Positions 46,988-56,242 of a DNA stretch of 64,000 nucleotides are shown here, piece after piece. The position numbers and the translations under genes are program-made. Position 1 is the first letter of the stretch; each line of letters starts with the position of its first letter. A model generated the notes under the pieces. That model did not search any database and was not told the origin of the DNA. It saw only the letters and a list, made by a program, of their open reading frames with translations. The stretch is from Flavihumibacter fluvii. GTDB lineage: Bacteria > Bacteroidota > Bacteroidia > Chitinophagales > Chitinophagaceae. The stretch spans positions 1,326,001 to 1,390,000 of the forward strand of contig NZ_CP092333.1 of NCBI RefSeq assembly GCF_018595675.2, read 5' to 3'.

Positions 46988-47992
46988 TCACCAGCCTGCC
47001 TTGGCGGTTGGAGTGGCATCATCCGCAGCAAAATCACCTGCGCGATATTTATAATAGGCGGTTATTGCAATCATTGCAGCATTATCCGTGCAAAATTCAA
47101 TTGATGGAAAATAAGTATTCCATTGGTACTTCTTCCCGGCTTCGGTAAAAGCTTTTCGCAGACCACTGTTTGCAGATACACCCCCGGCCAGGCAGATTTC
47201 ATGGATACCTGTTTCTATAGCAGCTTTTTTGAGTTTATTCAATAAAATAGTGATAATCCTGTGTTGTATCGATGCGCAAATATCGTTCAAACGTTCTTCG
47301 ATAAAATGCGGATTTGCTTTCATTTGCTCCTGTAAAAAGTATAGGATAGCCGTCTTTAATCCGCTGAAACTAAAATCAAGTGCAGGTATTTTAGGTTCCG
47401 GAAAAATAAAGGCTTTTGGATTTCCCAGGTTTGCATATCGATCAATCAATGGTCCGCCAGGGTAGGGTAGCCCAAGAATCTTTGCCGATTTATCAAATGC
47501 TTCACCAGCAGCATCATCAATCGTTTCTCCAATCACTGTTAGCTTCACAGGCGATTCACATAATACAATCTGGGTATGGCCGCCACTAACCGTTAAACAT
47601 AAAAAGGGAAATTTGGGCGAAGGTTCTTCAATCAGGTTCGCCAGCACGTGGGCTTGCATATGGTGGACGGTAATTAATGGTTTTCCCAGCGCCAGGGCAA
47701 CCGACCTTGCAAACTGGGCACCAACAAGTAATGCGCCAATAAGCCCCGGTGCCTGTGTAAATGCAATGGCATCCAAATCCTTTAATACAACTCCCGCTTC
47801 CACCAAACATTGGTCAACCACAGGAACGATATGCTGCATATGTGCACGACTGGCCAGTTCAGGCACTACACCCCCATATTTTTCATGTACTTTTTGGGTG
47901 GCAATAATATTAGATAATATTTTACCATCCCTGCAAATCGAAGCTGCTGTTTCATCGCAGGAACTCTCTATGGCCAAAATTGTAATTCCCAT
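46988..47992 (-). CDS. tsaD: tRNA N6-adenosine threonylcarbamoyltransferase
   Basis: Transfers threonylcarbamoyl to A37 of ANN-decoding tRNAs (t6A). The 334-residue ASKHA-fold protein has the N-terminus ILAIESSCDETAASI, the metal-binding H111-MQAH-H115 motif in VHHMQAHVLANL, TVSGGHTQIVL, and the late GGVSANSGLR and DNAAMIA motifs. Its product is the substrate of TcdA, coded at 26875 in the same window. It lies 33 bp after an ABC permease gene and 23 bp before trmN6, probably in one operon. Confidence 0.96.
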   Translation of the reverse strand: MGITILAIESSCDETAASICRDGKILSNIIATQKVHEKYGGVVPELASRAHMQHIVPVVDQCLVEAGVVLKDLDAIAFTQAPGLIGALLVGAQFARSVALALGKPLITVHHMQAHVLANLIEEPSPKFPFLCLTVSGGHTQIVLCESPVKLTVIGETIDDAAGEAFDKSAKILGLPYPGGPLIDRYANLGNPKAFIFPEPKIPALDFSFSGLKTAILYFLQEQMKANPHFIEERLNDICASIQHRIITILLNKLKKAAIETGIHEICLAGGVSANSGLRKAFTEAGKKYQWNTYFPSIEFCTDNAAMIAITAYYKYRAGDFAADDATPTAKAGW

Positions 47993-48025
47993 ATATCTTC
48001 GTTTGATTTCCCAATCACCTATTGA

Positions 48026-49267
48026 CTACTTACTTCTAATGGCCACTACAGGGTCCATTCTGGCAGCCAGAGATGCAGGGATAATTCCGGCTAAAATGCC
48101 CACGAAAATACAAATACCCACCGCGGTCATCATAATTTTTGGCGATATAAATATGGGGAAGCCTAGGGATGAAGAAATGATCTGTGTCAGGATAAATACC
48201 AATAATAATCCGATCATTCCTCCAATGATACAAAGGAAGGCCGACTCCATCAGGAATTCCATGAGAATAGTATTCTTTTTAGCACCTATGGCTTTTTTCA
48301 GGCCGATCTGGCTGGTCCTTTCCCTAACGGTTACGAACATGATATTAGCAACCCCAAACATACCTACAACCAATGATAACAGGGCGATGAAAAATCCGCC
48401 CATATTGATTCCAGAGAAAATGCCGGCAGCGAATTCACCAAAGGCATCTACGTCATTCAGTGAAAAATCATCTTGTTGCGTGGGTTTTAATTTCCGAATT
48501 GAGCGCATGGCACCCTGTGTTTCATCTCGCAAAGCTGCCATGGCCATATTTTCCTTGCCCTGCAACATAATCACCGGCTGTGAATATTCTTCATTTACTA
48601 TCGTCTTCATAAAATCATACGGTAAAAGGACGCACATATCAAATTCCCACCCACCAATAATGCTGCTTCCTTGTTTTTTAATCAGCCCGACAATATTCAC
48701 ATTTTTATTATATACCCTTATAATACGGCCTACTGCCCGTTCCGGTTTGCCAAATAACTCTTCTGCAACTTTGTATCCTATGACAGCTGAGTTTAAAGCG
48801 TAATCATAGTCAGTCTGCTGGAAATAACGGCCATCCACCACTTCAATGGTTTGGATATTTCCAAAATCTTCTGTGATCCCATACATTCGCACGTTATCCA
48901 GTTTATCATCTTCAAATTCAACCTGGTCCTGGCGCTGTAAGGCAAAGGCAATATTTGCTGCCTCCGGAACAGTCTTCTCCAGCAGTCGCATCTCTTCAAT
49001 TTTCGGAATAGGCCGGTTCATCAGTTTCCAATATGGCACACGCCCACTGTAATCCCATTTGTCGATAAAAATGGTATTGCTGCCTAAAGCCTTGATATCC
49101 TTCTGCACGTTTTGTTCCAGGCTGTTTACAGTGGCCAGTACACCGATGATGCAAAAAATACCTATTGTAATGCCAAATAGCGAAAGAAAAGTCCGAAGTT
49201 TATTGGACCTGAATTCACCCAATGCCATTTTTATGCCGGTACCTAAAATTTCGAATGTTCTGCGCAT
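48026..49267 (-). CDS. ABC transporter permease, MacB/FtsX type
   Basis: A 413-residue permease with one membrane segment at the N-terminus (RTFLSLFGITIGIFCIIGVLA), a large periplasmic domain of about 240 residues, and three C-terminal membrane segments (FFIALLSLVVGMFGVANIMFV; FLMESAFLCIIGGMIGLLLVFIL; MTAVGICIFVGILAGIIPA). The FtsX-like domain with TVRERTSQIGLKKAIGAKK is typical of the MacB family. Such permeases form mechanotransmission exporters with a MacB-type ATPase; that ATPase is not adjacent. First gene of the minus-strand group with tsaD and trmN6. Substrate unknown. Confidence 0.88.
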   Translation of the reverse strand: MRRTFEILGTGIKMALGEFRSNKLRTFLSLFGITIGIFCIIGVLATVNSLEQNVQKDIKALGSNTIFIDKWDYSGRVPYWKLMNRPIPKIEEMRLLEKTVPEAANIAFALQRQDQVEFEDDKLDNVRMYGITEDFGNIQTIEVVDGRYFQQTDYDYALNSAVIGYKVAEELFGKPERAVGRIIRVYNKNVNIVGLIKKQGSSIIGGWEFDMCVLLPYDFMKTIVNEEYSQPVIMLQGKENMAMAALRDETQGAMRSIRKLKPTQQDDFSLNDVDAFGEFAAGIFSGINMGGFFIALLSLVVGMFGVANIMFVTVRERTSQIGLKKAIGAKKNTILMEFLMESAFLCIIGGMIGLLLVFILTQIISSSLGFPIFISPKIMMTAVGICIFVGILAGIIPASLAARMDPVVAIRSK

Positions 49268-49271
49268 GACT

Positions 49272-49279
49272 CAAAAATA
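49272..49279 (-). promoter_or_regulatory. -7-like element directly before the ABC permease gene
   Basis: On the minus strand TATTTTTG matches TAnnTTTG and ends 4 bp before the ATG, which would give a nearly leaderless transcript. No -33 element was found. Confidence 0.3.
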
Positions 49280-49429
49280 GGCTTTAGTTTTTGTATATAT
49301 ATGATTTTCAGGACAAACGGCAGGGGTGTAAAAAATGATTTTTTTACCCGAATAAATGTTAAATTAGAAGAAGGTAATCCGACCCCGGTGAATCAGTGAA
49401 TATTATTCCATCACCTAAATTATATTCCC

Positions 49430-49807
49430 ATGGTTACCACAGACATTGCACAGCTAACCGGAGAGTGTTCCAGCTGGAAAAGCACCCTCCGCGATCAAAG
49501 AAGTCAACTTTCTTCCCTTAAAGAAAAACTCCAGCAACTCTCTTCCAATCTTCTCGATAAATCTACGCTTCAGGACCTCGAACATCTGCAAAACCAGTTT
49601 TACATTCAATTGATCAACGTACATGACCTGAAGCATGCCATCAAAGAGCATGAACAGATCGCTTTCTGGGAAAAGGAAAAAAAAGGTCAGGCTACCGATG
49701 CTACCTGGGCAGCGCATGAAGACCTGCATAACCAGTATGATCACCTGCAGCATACAATAGCCCATGTGCAGCAGGAATTTAAACACTTCGTTTCAAAATT
49801 ACAGTAA
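49430..49807 (+). CDS. Small coiled-coil protein of unknown function
   Basis: A 125-residue hydrophilic protein with no signal. Leu/Gln-rich heptad-like stretches at about 20-60 (LRDQRSQLSSLKEKLQQLSS) and 88-123 (HEDLHNQYDHLQHTIAHVQQE) predict two helices that could form an antiparallel coiled coil. It is rich in Gln and His. No family was recognised. It lies 46 bp upstream of an EF-G paralogue on the same strand, so the two may be co-transcribed; a functional link is only an inference. Confidence 0.72.
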   Translation: MVTTDIAQLTGECSSWKSTLRDQRSQLSSLKEKLQQLSSNLLDKSTLQDLEHLQNQFYIQLINVHDLKHAIKEHEQIAFWEKEKKGQATDATWAAHEDLHNQYDHLQHTIAHVQQEFKHFVSKLQ

Positions 49808-49853
49808 TTAGTAATTACTAACTGATGGGTGGATCACCTTTAAAACTGTAACG

Positions 49854-51992
49854 ATGCCAGCCGAATTTGATACCAATCACGTCAAAAATATTGTCTTGCT
49901 CGGCCATGCAGGTTGTGGCAAGACCTCCTTAGCGGAAAGTATGCTTTTTGAAGCCGGAATCATTGGACGAAGGGGTTCTGTTACTTCACGCAATACAGTC
50001 AGCGATTACCATGAACTGGAACAGGAGCGTGGAAATACCATATTTTCCACCCTCATGCATAGCCGATGGCGGGGGTATAAAATAAATATCATTGATACAC
50101 CCGGATTTGATGATTTTTCAGGTGAGGTCATTTCTGCACTCAGGGTTTCCGATACGGGCATCATGCTGATTAATGGTGCCATGGGTGTTGAAGTGGGTAC
50201 CGATATCATCTGGCAGTACACCGAACAGTTTAAAACACCCATGATTTTTGCCATTAATCAGTTAGATCATGAGAAGGCTGATTATGACAAAACGCTGCAG
50301 CAGGTCAAGGACCATTTTGGCAGTAAAGTTGTCGTGGTCCAATACCCATTGCAGGTTGGTGCCGGCTTCCATGAAATAGTTGATGTGTTGCGCATGACCT
50401 TGTATAAATTCAATGATTCTGGTGGGAAGCCTGAAAAATTGCCAATACCGGATAGTGAAAAGGAAAAAGCTGAAAGACTGCATAAAGAATTAGTGGAAGC
50501 TGTTGCCAGTAATGATGAAACACTGATGGAACACTATTTTGATAAAGGGGAGCTGGGAGAAGATGAAATGAAAGAAGGAATGAAAAAGGCAATGATCAAC
50601 CATGATTTGTTCCCGTTATTTTGTTTATCTGCTGAACGGAATATGGGCAGTGGAAGATTAATGGGATTCATTGATAATGTTTGCCCGAGTGCGAATGAGA
50701 TGCCCCCGCAAATTACCCGGAAGGGGGACAGATTGCCCTGCTCATCAGAAGGACCAGCCTGTCTTTTTGTATATAAGGTCGTAACCGAACCTCATGTTGG
50801 CGAGCTTTCATTTTTCAAGGTATATTCCGGAGTCGTAAAATCGGGTATGGAGCTCGTGAATGAGAACACAAATGTTTCTGAAAAAATCACCCAATTGTAT
50901 GTTGTTGAAGGTAATAAACGCACCAACGTAAATGAATTATCTGCAGGTGACATTGGTGCCACTTTAAAACTCCGCAATACACATGTGAATAATACACTGC
51001 ACGAAAAGGGCCGTGATATTGAATTGCAACCTATCGTGTTTCCATCCCCAAATATGAGCATGGCCATTGAACCGGTGAATAAAGGGGAGGATGAAAAACT
51101 ATCACAGGCCCTTCACCAGGTGGTAGAGGAAGATCCCACAGTATTGGTAGAAGTTTCCTCCGAATTAAAACAGACCATCATTCATTGCCAGGGCGACATG
51201 CACCTTGCAGTGATCAAATGGAAAATTGAACACCTCGCCAAAATGGATGTCAGGTTTACCAAGCCGAAAATCGCATACCGGGAAACTATTAGAAAGGGGG
51301 CTGATGCGCAATACCGGCATAAAAAGCAATCTGGTGGTGCCGGGCAGTTTGGAGAAGTCCATATGCGTATTGAACCTTTTTCCGAAGGAATGCCTGAACC
51401 AAGTGGCTTGACGATACGGGGCCGTGAAACGCATGAATTACCCTGGGGTGGTAAGTTGGTATATTATAACTGTATTGTTGGTGGTGCCATTGATGTGAGA
51501 TTCCTTCCTTCTATTTTAAAAGGAGTGATGGAAAAAATGCAGGAAGGCCCACTTACAGGTAGTTATGTACGTGACATCAGGGTAAGTGTATATGACGGTA
51601 AAATGCATCCGGTGGATTCCAACGATATTTCCTTTAAGCTTGCAGGCTTACAGGCATTCCGCCAGGCATTTAAAAATGCAGACCCACAATTACTGGAACC
51701 TATATATCACCTTGAAGTGATGTGTCCTGATGAATTAACCGGTGCAGTTATGGGTGACTTGCAAACCCGCAGGGCAATTGTCGAAGGCATGGAATCAGAG
51801 GGCCATTTCACAAGGATCATTGCAAAGGTTCCAATAGCTGAAATGCATGAATATTCCACATCTCTTCGCTCTATCACACAAGGAAGGGCCAAATTCAATA
51901 TGAGTTTCAATTCTTATCTGGCAGTACCATATGAATTACAAAAGAAACTTACAGAAGAGTATAATAAATCCGCTGTATATGAAGAGGTCTAG
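49854..51992 (+). CDS. Elongation factor G paralogue with degraded GTPase motifs (EF-G2-like)
   Basis: A 712-residue protein with the whole EF-G layout: G domain, domain II, and domains III-V (YRETIRKGADAQYRHKKQSGGAGQFGEV; AGLQAFRQAFKNADPQLLEPIYHLEV). The G1 loop G17-HAGCGKT is kept, but the switch II motif DTPGH is D81-TPGF, losing the catalytic His, and NKxD is N135-QLD. These changes argue against normal GTP hydrolysis. A GTPase-deficient EF-G2 that supports translation under starvation is known from gut Bacteroides, so this may be the same class, although orthology needs a tree. A canonical fusA is expected elsewhere. A palindrome follows the stop. Confidence 0.85.
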   Translation: MPAEFDTNHVKNIVLLGHAGCGKTSLAESMLFEAGIIGRRGSVTSRNTVSDYHELEQERGNTIFSTLMHSRWRGYKINIIDTPGFDDFSGEVISALRVSDTGIMLINGAMGVEVGTDIIWQYTEQFKTPMIFAINQLDHEKADYDKTLQQVKDHFGSKVVVVQYPLQVGAGFHEIVDVLRMTLYKFNDSGGKPEKLPIPDSEKEKAERLHKELVEAVASNDETLMEHYFDKGELGEDEMKEGMKKAMINHDLFPLFCLSAERNMGSGRLMGFIDNVCPSANEMPPQITRKGDRLPCSSEGPACLFVYKVVTEPHVGELSFFKVYSGVVKSGMELVNENTNVSEKITQLYVVEGNKRTNVNELSAGDIGATLKLRNTHVNNTLHEKGRDIELQPIVFPSPNMSMAIEPVNKGEDEKLSQALHQVVEEDPTVLVEVSSELKQTIIHCQGDMHLAVIKWKIEHLAKMDVRFTKPKIAYRETIRKGADAQYRHKKQSGGAGQFGEVHMRIEPFSEGMPEPSGLTIRGRETHELPWGGKLVYYNCIVGGAIDVRFLPSILKGVMEKMQEGPLTGSYVRDIRVSVYDGKMHPVDSNDISFKLAGLQAFRQAFKNADPQLLEPIYHLEVMCPDELTGAVMGDLQTRRAIVEGMESEGHFTRIIAKVPIAEMHEYSTSLRSITQGRAKFNMSFNSYLAVPYELQKKLTEEYNKSAVYEEV

Positions 51993-51995
51993 ATA

Positions 51996-52011
51996 TAAGT
52001 GAATTCACTTA
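51996..52011. repeat. 16-bp perfect palindrome after the EF-G2-like gene
   Basis: TAAGTGAATTCACTTA is an exact palindrome 3 bp after the stop codon. Its half-site equals the arm core of the inverted repeat at 31623-31682. It may be an operator or a remnant of a small repeated element. Confidence 0.55.
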
Positions 52012-52153
52012 GTTTCTTTGTTTTTGGATGAATGGACGCCATTTAAGTTATTGAAATTCAATGAATTGAAAAAGTTTTCGACGAATAAACACAATTTAGA
52101 AATCCAATGCCCGTTTGTAGAATAATCCGTTTTTAATCCGTACAAAGACCTAA

Positions 52154-52417
52154 ATGAAAACTGTCACACCTATGAATCAACAGTTGTATTTCAACGATCA
52201 GGCACATATTGCTGAAAAGTTCCAAATGATTGAAGATCATTTGACCGATACCAGCAAAATGGCCGTGTTAAAAATCCGTAACTGGAAACTGGTGGAACAT
52301 TTGCCGGAGACAAGTCTCCGTTACCAGAAGCACATGCAACAGACCTTATTCAATGTAGTTCCAAATGAGTTTATTCTCTGCGAAGTGGGTTACCACTTTT
52401 CACCAGTCAACAACTGA
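52154..52417 (+). CDS. Small conserved-looking protein of unknown function
   Basis: An 87-residue protein with no signal peptide or membrane segment (MKTVTPMNQQLYFNDQAH..., KIRNWKLVEHLPETSLRYQKHM, FILCEVGYHFSPVNN). The composition looks like a real protein and a strong terminator follows at once. No family was recognised. Its 161-bp upstream gap holds the palindrome at 51996 but no clear TAnnTTTG element. Confidence 0.65.
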   Translation: MKTVTPMNQQLYFNDQAHIAEKFQMIEDHLTDTSKMAVLKIRNWKLVEHLPETSLRYQKHMQQTLFNVVPNEFILCEVGYHFSPVNN

Positions 52418-52418
52418 T

Positions 52419-52448
52419 AAAAAAGGGCCATTACGATGGTCCTTTTTT
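52419..52448. terminator. Bidirectional intrinsic terminator
   Basis: Stem AAAAAAGGGCCAT (52419-52431) with ATGGTCCTTTTTT (52436-52448) around a TACG tetraloop. It serves the small plus-strand gene and the convergent P-type ATPase gene, whose stop codon (52431-52433) lies inside it. Confidence 0.85.
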
Positions 52449-55082
52449 ATTTATCACAGAGATCGTCTTAAACAATTCCATGCCCGCAATGATCAGCAAT
52501 GCTGCAGGCAACAATAATCCCCATTCTAGCCAGGAAATAGGTTCAAGATGAAGCATGTCCTTTAGTCCGGGCATATAGGCTGCACAGATATGCACCAATT
52601 GTGCAAGGGTTATTCCAATCAGTATAACATAGTTATGGTGCAATTTTACTGAAAAAACAGAGGCTGATTCTGAACGGCAATTCAGCACATGAAAATTTTG
52701 CAGGAATACCATCAGCATGATTACTATAACCCGGGCATGTTTTTCTTCATAATGCCAAATGTTTAGTAATAGGTACCAGCAACTGAAAGTTACAATGGAC
52801 ATAATTCCTGCTGATATAAATACCTGCAAAACCATTTGCCTGTCGAAAATACTTTCATTGGGTTTTCGCGGCGACTGTTTCATCACACTGGAATCGCCTT
52901 TTTCAAAAGCCAGGGCAATGTCCTGGATCCCGTTAGTGACCAGGTTTAACCACAATAATTGCACTGCTTTGAATGGTAGTGGCATCCCTACAATGATAGG
53001 TATGGCTACCAATACAATTTCTGCCAGGCCGGTTGATATCAGCAGGTAAATGATTTTACGAAGGTTATTATACGTATTCCTGCCTTCTTCAACGCCCGCA
53101 GCAATTGAAGCAAAATTATTATCTGTAATAATAATGGATGAATTGTCTTTGGTAAGATCAGTGCCCGATCCCATTGCAATTCCTATATGCGCGGATTTTA
53201 AGGCTGGCGCATCATTTACACCGTCACCTGTAACAGCTACATAATGACCCAAAGCTTTTTTACTGTCGACGATCAGTTTTTTCTGCAGGGGTGTTACCCT
53301 GGCAAATACAGTTTTATTGGCAATGGTTTTCAGCAGAGTTTCCGGTGCATTCTGTTCTATTGCTGCCAGTTCCTTTCCTGTCATCAATTGGTCGTTAGTA
53401 CCGGCGATACCCAATCGTTTTGAAATGGTGAGTGCAGTTGCCGGATGGTCGCCGGTTACCATTGCCACTTCAATGCCCGCTTCCCGGCATAAATTTATGG
53501 CTTCAATTGCTTCTGGTCTCAAAGGATCAATTAACCCGACCAGACCATTTAGCTCCAGCTCGCCAATTTTGGAAATATCAGTCGTTTCTACCTTGCCTGC
53601 TGCTAATGCAAGCACCCTGAAACCATCCGCTGCCATCGCTTCCGATTCATTGAAACAGAGTTCTTTCCCGGTATGTGACAAATGCCTGCTGACCACTTCA
53701 ACGGCCCCTTTCATGGAAAAATACAGCTGTTCACCTATTGTGTAAAATACCCCTGAATATTTATTTTCAGATTCGTAAGGCACTAGCTGAACAATGCTGA
53801 TGTCTTTAGTAAAGAATGCAGGGTTTTGCCCGGCTTTATAAGCCAGCGCCCGTAAAGCCACATCTACCGCATCTCCGCTATGTTCCCATTTATTCTCGAG
53901 CTTGCGTAAAATGCCTTCATTACTTAATAATGCCGATTGCAGGAAATTAAATAACAATTCATCAGCAGCAGTTATTGCCTTGCCATCCTGATGGGTTATG
54001 GCACCATTCCCACTATAGCCATCGCCCGAAACAGTCAGCCTTTTACCATCTGGTAATAAAATAGTTTTTACCGATTGCTGGTCCATGGTTAGGGTGCCCG
54101 TTTTATCAGAAGCGATAAGCGTACAACTGCCCAGGCCCTCCACAGCCGGAAGCCTGCGCACGATTACATTTCGTTTAGCCATCCTGTTTGTTCCAATGGC
54201 AAGGGCTACCGTGAGTGCTACCGGTAGTCCTTCAGGAATGGCTGAAACACCGGCGGCTACCATAAAAAAGAATATTTCGGTGGCTGGCATTCCCCTTAAA
54301 TATCCAACCACTCCTAAAATCGTACATATCACCAATACCGCTACGCTCATGTTTTTCGAAAAAGCTTCCATCCGGTTGACCAGGGGTGGTTTTTCCGGTA
54401 ACGTGGTGCTTAAGGATGATGCAATCTTTCCAATCTCAGTTCTGGAACCTGTATGCACCACTATTCCGCTGCCTCGTCCTTTAAGCACTGTCGTAGCTGC
54501 AAAAGCCATATTTATCTGGTCTCCGATTGCAAGTTCATTGTCGAATACCTGTTTTTCATCTTTATAAATAGCCATTGATTCACCGGTCAATAAAGACTCT
54601 TCAACCAGCAGTTCATTGCTGTGGATCAACCGAAGGTCAGCGGGGATCTTTAACCCTGATTCCAATAATACCAGGTCACCGGGTACCAGTTCTTCGGCAT
54701 CAACAGTAATAATTTTGCCATCCCGCTTTATGCGGGCATGCACATGGATCATTTGTTGTAATGCTTCCGCACTGCTTTCTGCTTTATATTCCTGCCAGGT
54801 ACCTAAAATGGCATTGATCGTAATAATGATAAGAATAAAAATGCCATCACTTATTTCACTTACTATAAATGAAATAATTGCAGCTCCAATCAGTACATAA
54901 ATAAGCGGACTTAGAAACTGGCTAAAAAAAATGGAGAGTAATGATTTGCCCTTGTGCCTTGGTATCTTATTGAGCCCGAATTTTGCCCTGCGTTCGGCGA
55001 TTTCTGCCGAGGATAGGCCATCCCAGGTGCTGTTTATTGAAGAAATCGCCTCTTCAATGCTAAGCTGATACCATGTTTTCAT
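52431..55082 (-). CDS. Cation-translocating P-type ATPase, Ca2+ (P2) type
   Basis: An 883-residue P-type ATPase with ten membrane segments. The actuator domain has L-TGES (166-169), the phosphorylated Asp is D326 in ASDKTGTLT, and the hinge has VTGDGVNDAPALKSAHIGIAMG. In membrane segment 4 the motif is IPEGLP (282-287), typical of Ca2+ and Na+/K+ P2 ATPases, and segment 6 has NLVTNGIQDIALAFE. This fits export of calcium or a similar cation, while manganese or another P2 substrate cannot be ruled out. It is divergent from an AI-2E family permease gene with 59 bp between starts. Confidence 0.92.
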   Translation of the reverse strand: MKTWYQLSIEEAISSINSTWDGLSSAEIAERRAKFGLNKIPRHKGKSLLSIFFSQFLSPLIYVLIGAAIISFIVSEISDGIFILIIITINAILGTWQEYKAESSAEALQQMIHVHARIKRDGKIITVDAEELVPGDLVLLESGLKIPADLRLIHSNELLVEESLLTGESMAIYKDEKQVFDNELAIGDQINMAFAATTVLKGRGSGIVVHTGSRTEIGKIASSLSTTLPEKPPLVNRMEAFSKNMSVAVLVICTILGVVGYLRGMPATEIFFFMVAAGVSAIPEGLPVALTVALAIGTNRMAKRNVIVRRLPAVEGLGSCTLIASDKTGTLTMDQQSVKTILLPDGKRLTVSGDGYSGNGAITHQDGKAITAADELLFNFLQSALLSNEGILRKLENKWEHSGDAVDVALRALAYKAGQNPAFFTKDISIVQLVPYESENKYSGVFYTIGEQLYFSMKGAVEVVSRHLSHTGKELCFNESEAMAADGFRVLALAAGKVETTDISKIGELELNGLVGLIDPLRPEAIEAINLCREAGIEVAMVTGDHPATALTISKRLGIAGTNDQLMTGKELAAIEQNAPETLLKTIANKTVFARVTPLQKKLIVDSKKALGHYVAVTGDGVNDAPALKSAHIGIAMGSGTDLTKDNSSIIITDNNFASIAAGVEEGRNTYNNLRKIIYLLISTGLAEIVLVAIPIIVGMPLPFKAVQLLWLNLVTNGIQDIALAFEKGDSSVMKQSPRKPNESIFDRQMVLQVFISAGIMSIVTFSCWYLLLNIWHYEEKHARVIVIMLMVFLQNFHVLNCRSESASVFSVKLHHNYVILIGITLAQLVHICAAYMPGLKDMLHLEPISWLEWGLLLPAALLIIAGMELFKTISVINKKGPS

Positions 55083-55141
55083 GTTTGTGCTGACTCTGTG
55101 GCATAATATACATTAGTTTCATTAGCTTTTCACAAAACTTG

Positions 55142-56176
55142 ATGCCTATGCCCAGGATTTTGCAAATATTGCTGGCTGTTGTACTTGCCGGACTTATCCT
55201 ATATATTGGTCGTTCCCTTTTCATACCACTCAGTTTTGCATTACTGATCAGTTTTATCCTTTATCCAGTATGCAAATGGATGGAAAAAAAAGGGATCAAT
55301 GGAACCTTAGCCATTTTTATTAACCTTATAATCGTCACTGCATTTTTAGGTAGTATTCTGTTCCTGCTCATCAACCAGCTGAATACCTTTGGAACAGAAT
55401 GGCCCCTGCTGGAAAATAAACTACATGAATCATACCGGCAATTTTCTGCCTACCTGAAAACCGATTGGAATATCTCTTCGGAACAACAGCAAATCTGGTT
55501 GCAACAATTCAGTGAAAACTCTACAACACATTTATTTGGCCTTTTGCAGCAAACCATTAGTGCATCAGTTGTTTCTCTCGTGCTACTGTTACTGATCCCG
55601 ATCTACAGTTTCCTGATCCTGTTTTACAGGGTGCGGCTATTGAAAGCCCTTATTATGATATTACCAGATAAATATCGCACAGGGATAAAGGAAATAGTAC
55701 AATTGGCAATAGATTCTTATTATGGTTTTATTAAAGGGATGCTGATTGTTTATTTGATCGTGGGCATACTAAATAGCCTTGGATTATTATTACTGGGTAT
55801 TCCACATGCAATTTTATTTGGTTGCATTGCTGCCATATTGACTTTCATACCATATGTCGGGATTATGGTTGCTTCGCTGTTTCCTATTACACTGGCCTGG
55901 GTAACCTATAATTCCATCTGGTATCCTGTTGGGGTTATTGCCATTTTTGCCATTGTTCAATACCTTGAAGCCAACCTGATTTTCCCCTGGGCTGTTGCCC
56001 GAAAGCTGAACCTGAACACGCTGATGACAATTGTTGCAATAATTATTGGTGGTATTCTCTGGGGGGCTGCAGGTATGATTCTGTTTGTACCCTTTGCTGC
56101 CATCCTGAAACTGGTCGCCGAACGGGTTAAAGGCGGTGAAGGACTGGCCGTTTTGCTGGGTGATGGAAAATTGTAA
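55142..56176 (+). CDS. AI-2E family transporter (UPF0118 permease)
   Basis: A 344-residue membrane protein with about eight hydrophobic segments. The N-terminal pair is ILQILLAVVLAGLILYIGRSLF and ISFILYPVCKWMEKKG; a soluble helical part follows (about 85-140), then the conserved GFIKGMLIVYLIVGILNSLGLLLLGIPHAILFG-type region, IPYVGIMVASLFP and LEANLIFPWAVARKLNLN. The family includes TqsA (AI-2 export) and sodium/proton antiporters, so the true substrate is open. ATG at 55142 is used; a TTG directly before it and an ATG two codons later are alternatives. Confidence 0.88.
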   Translation: MPMPRILQILLAVVLAGLILYIGRSLFIPLSFALLISFILYPVCKWMEKKGINGTLAIFINLIIVTAFLGSILFLLINQLNTFGTEWPLLENKLHESYRQFSAYLKTDWNISSEQQQIWLQQFSENSTTHLFGLLQQTISASVVSLVLLLLIPIYSFLILFYRVRLLKALIMILPDKYRTGIKEIVQLAIDSYYGFIKGMLIVYLIVGILNSLGLLLLGIPHAILFGCIAAILTFIPYVGIMVASLFPITLAWVTYNSIWYPVGVIAIFAIVQYLEANLIFPWAVARKLNLNTLMTIVAIIIGGILWGAAGMILFVPFAAILKLVAERVKGGEGLAVLLGDGKL

Positions 56177-56185
56177 AACTATCAC

Positions 56186-56218
56186 TTGTTAGTTAACAGG
56201 CGGGTTTCTTTACCTTTG
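56186..56218 (+). promoter_or_regulatory. Promoter for the thiolase gene
   Basis: TTG at 56186-56188 and TACCTTTG at 56211-56218 are 22 bp apart; the -7 element ends 24 bp before the ATG at 56243. Confidence 0.55.
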
Positions 56219-56242
56219 AAACTTAATTTTCATTCCTTGCAT

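Noticed and set aside
47613-48803. A 396-codon plus-strand open frame across tsaD and the ABC permease gene
   Set aside because: It is antisense to two well-supported genes, spans their junction, and its product has no domain-like pattern; it reflects codon bias of the opposite strand.
49326-49348. AT-rich inverted repeat (GTAAAAAA with TTTTTTAC) in the gap before the coiled-coil gene
   Set aside because: Looks like a terminator, but no gene ends into it on either strand; likely chance in AT-rich DNA.
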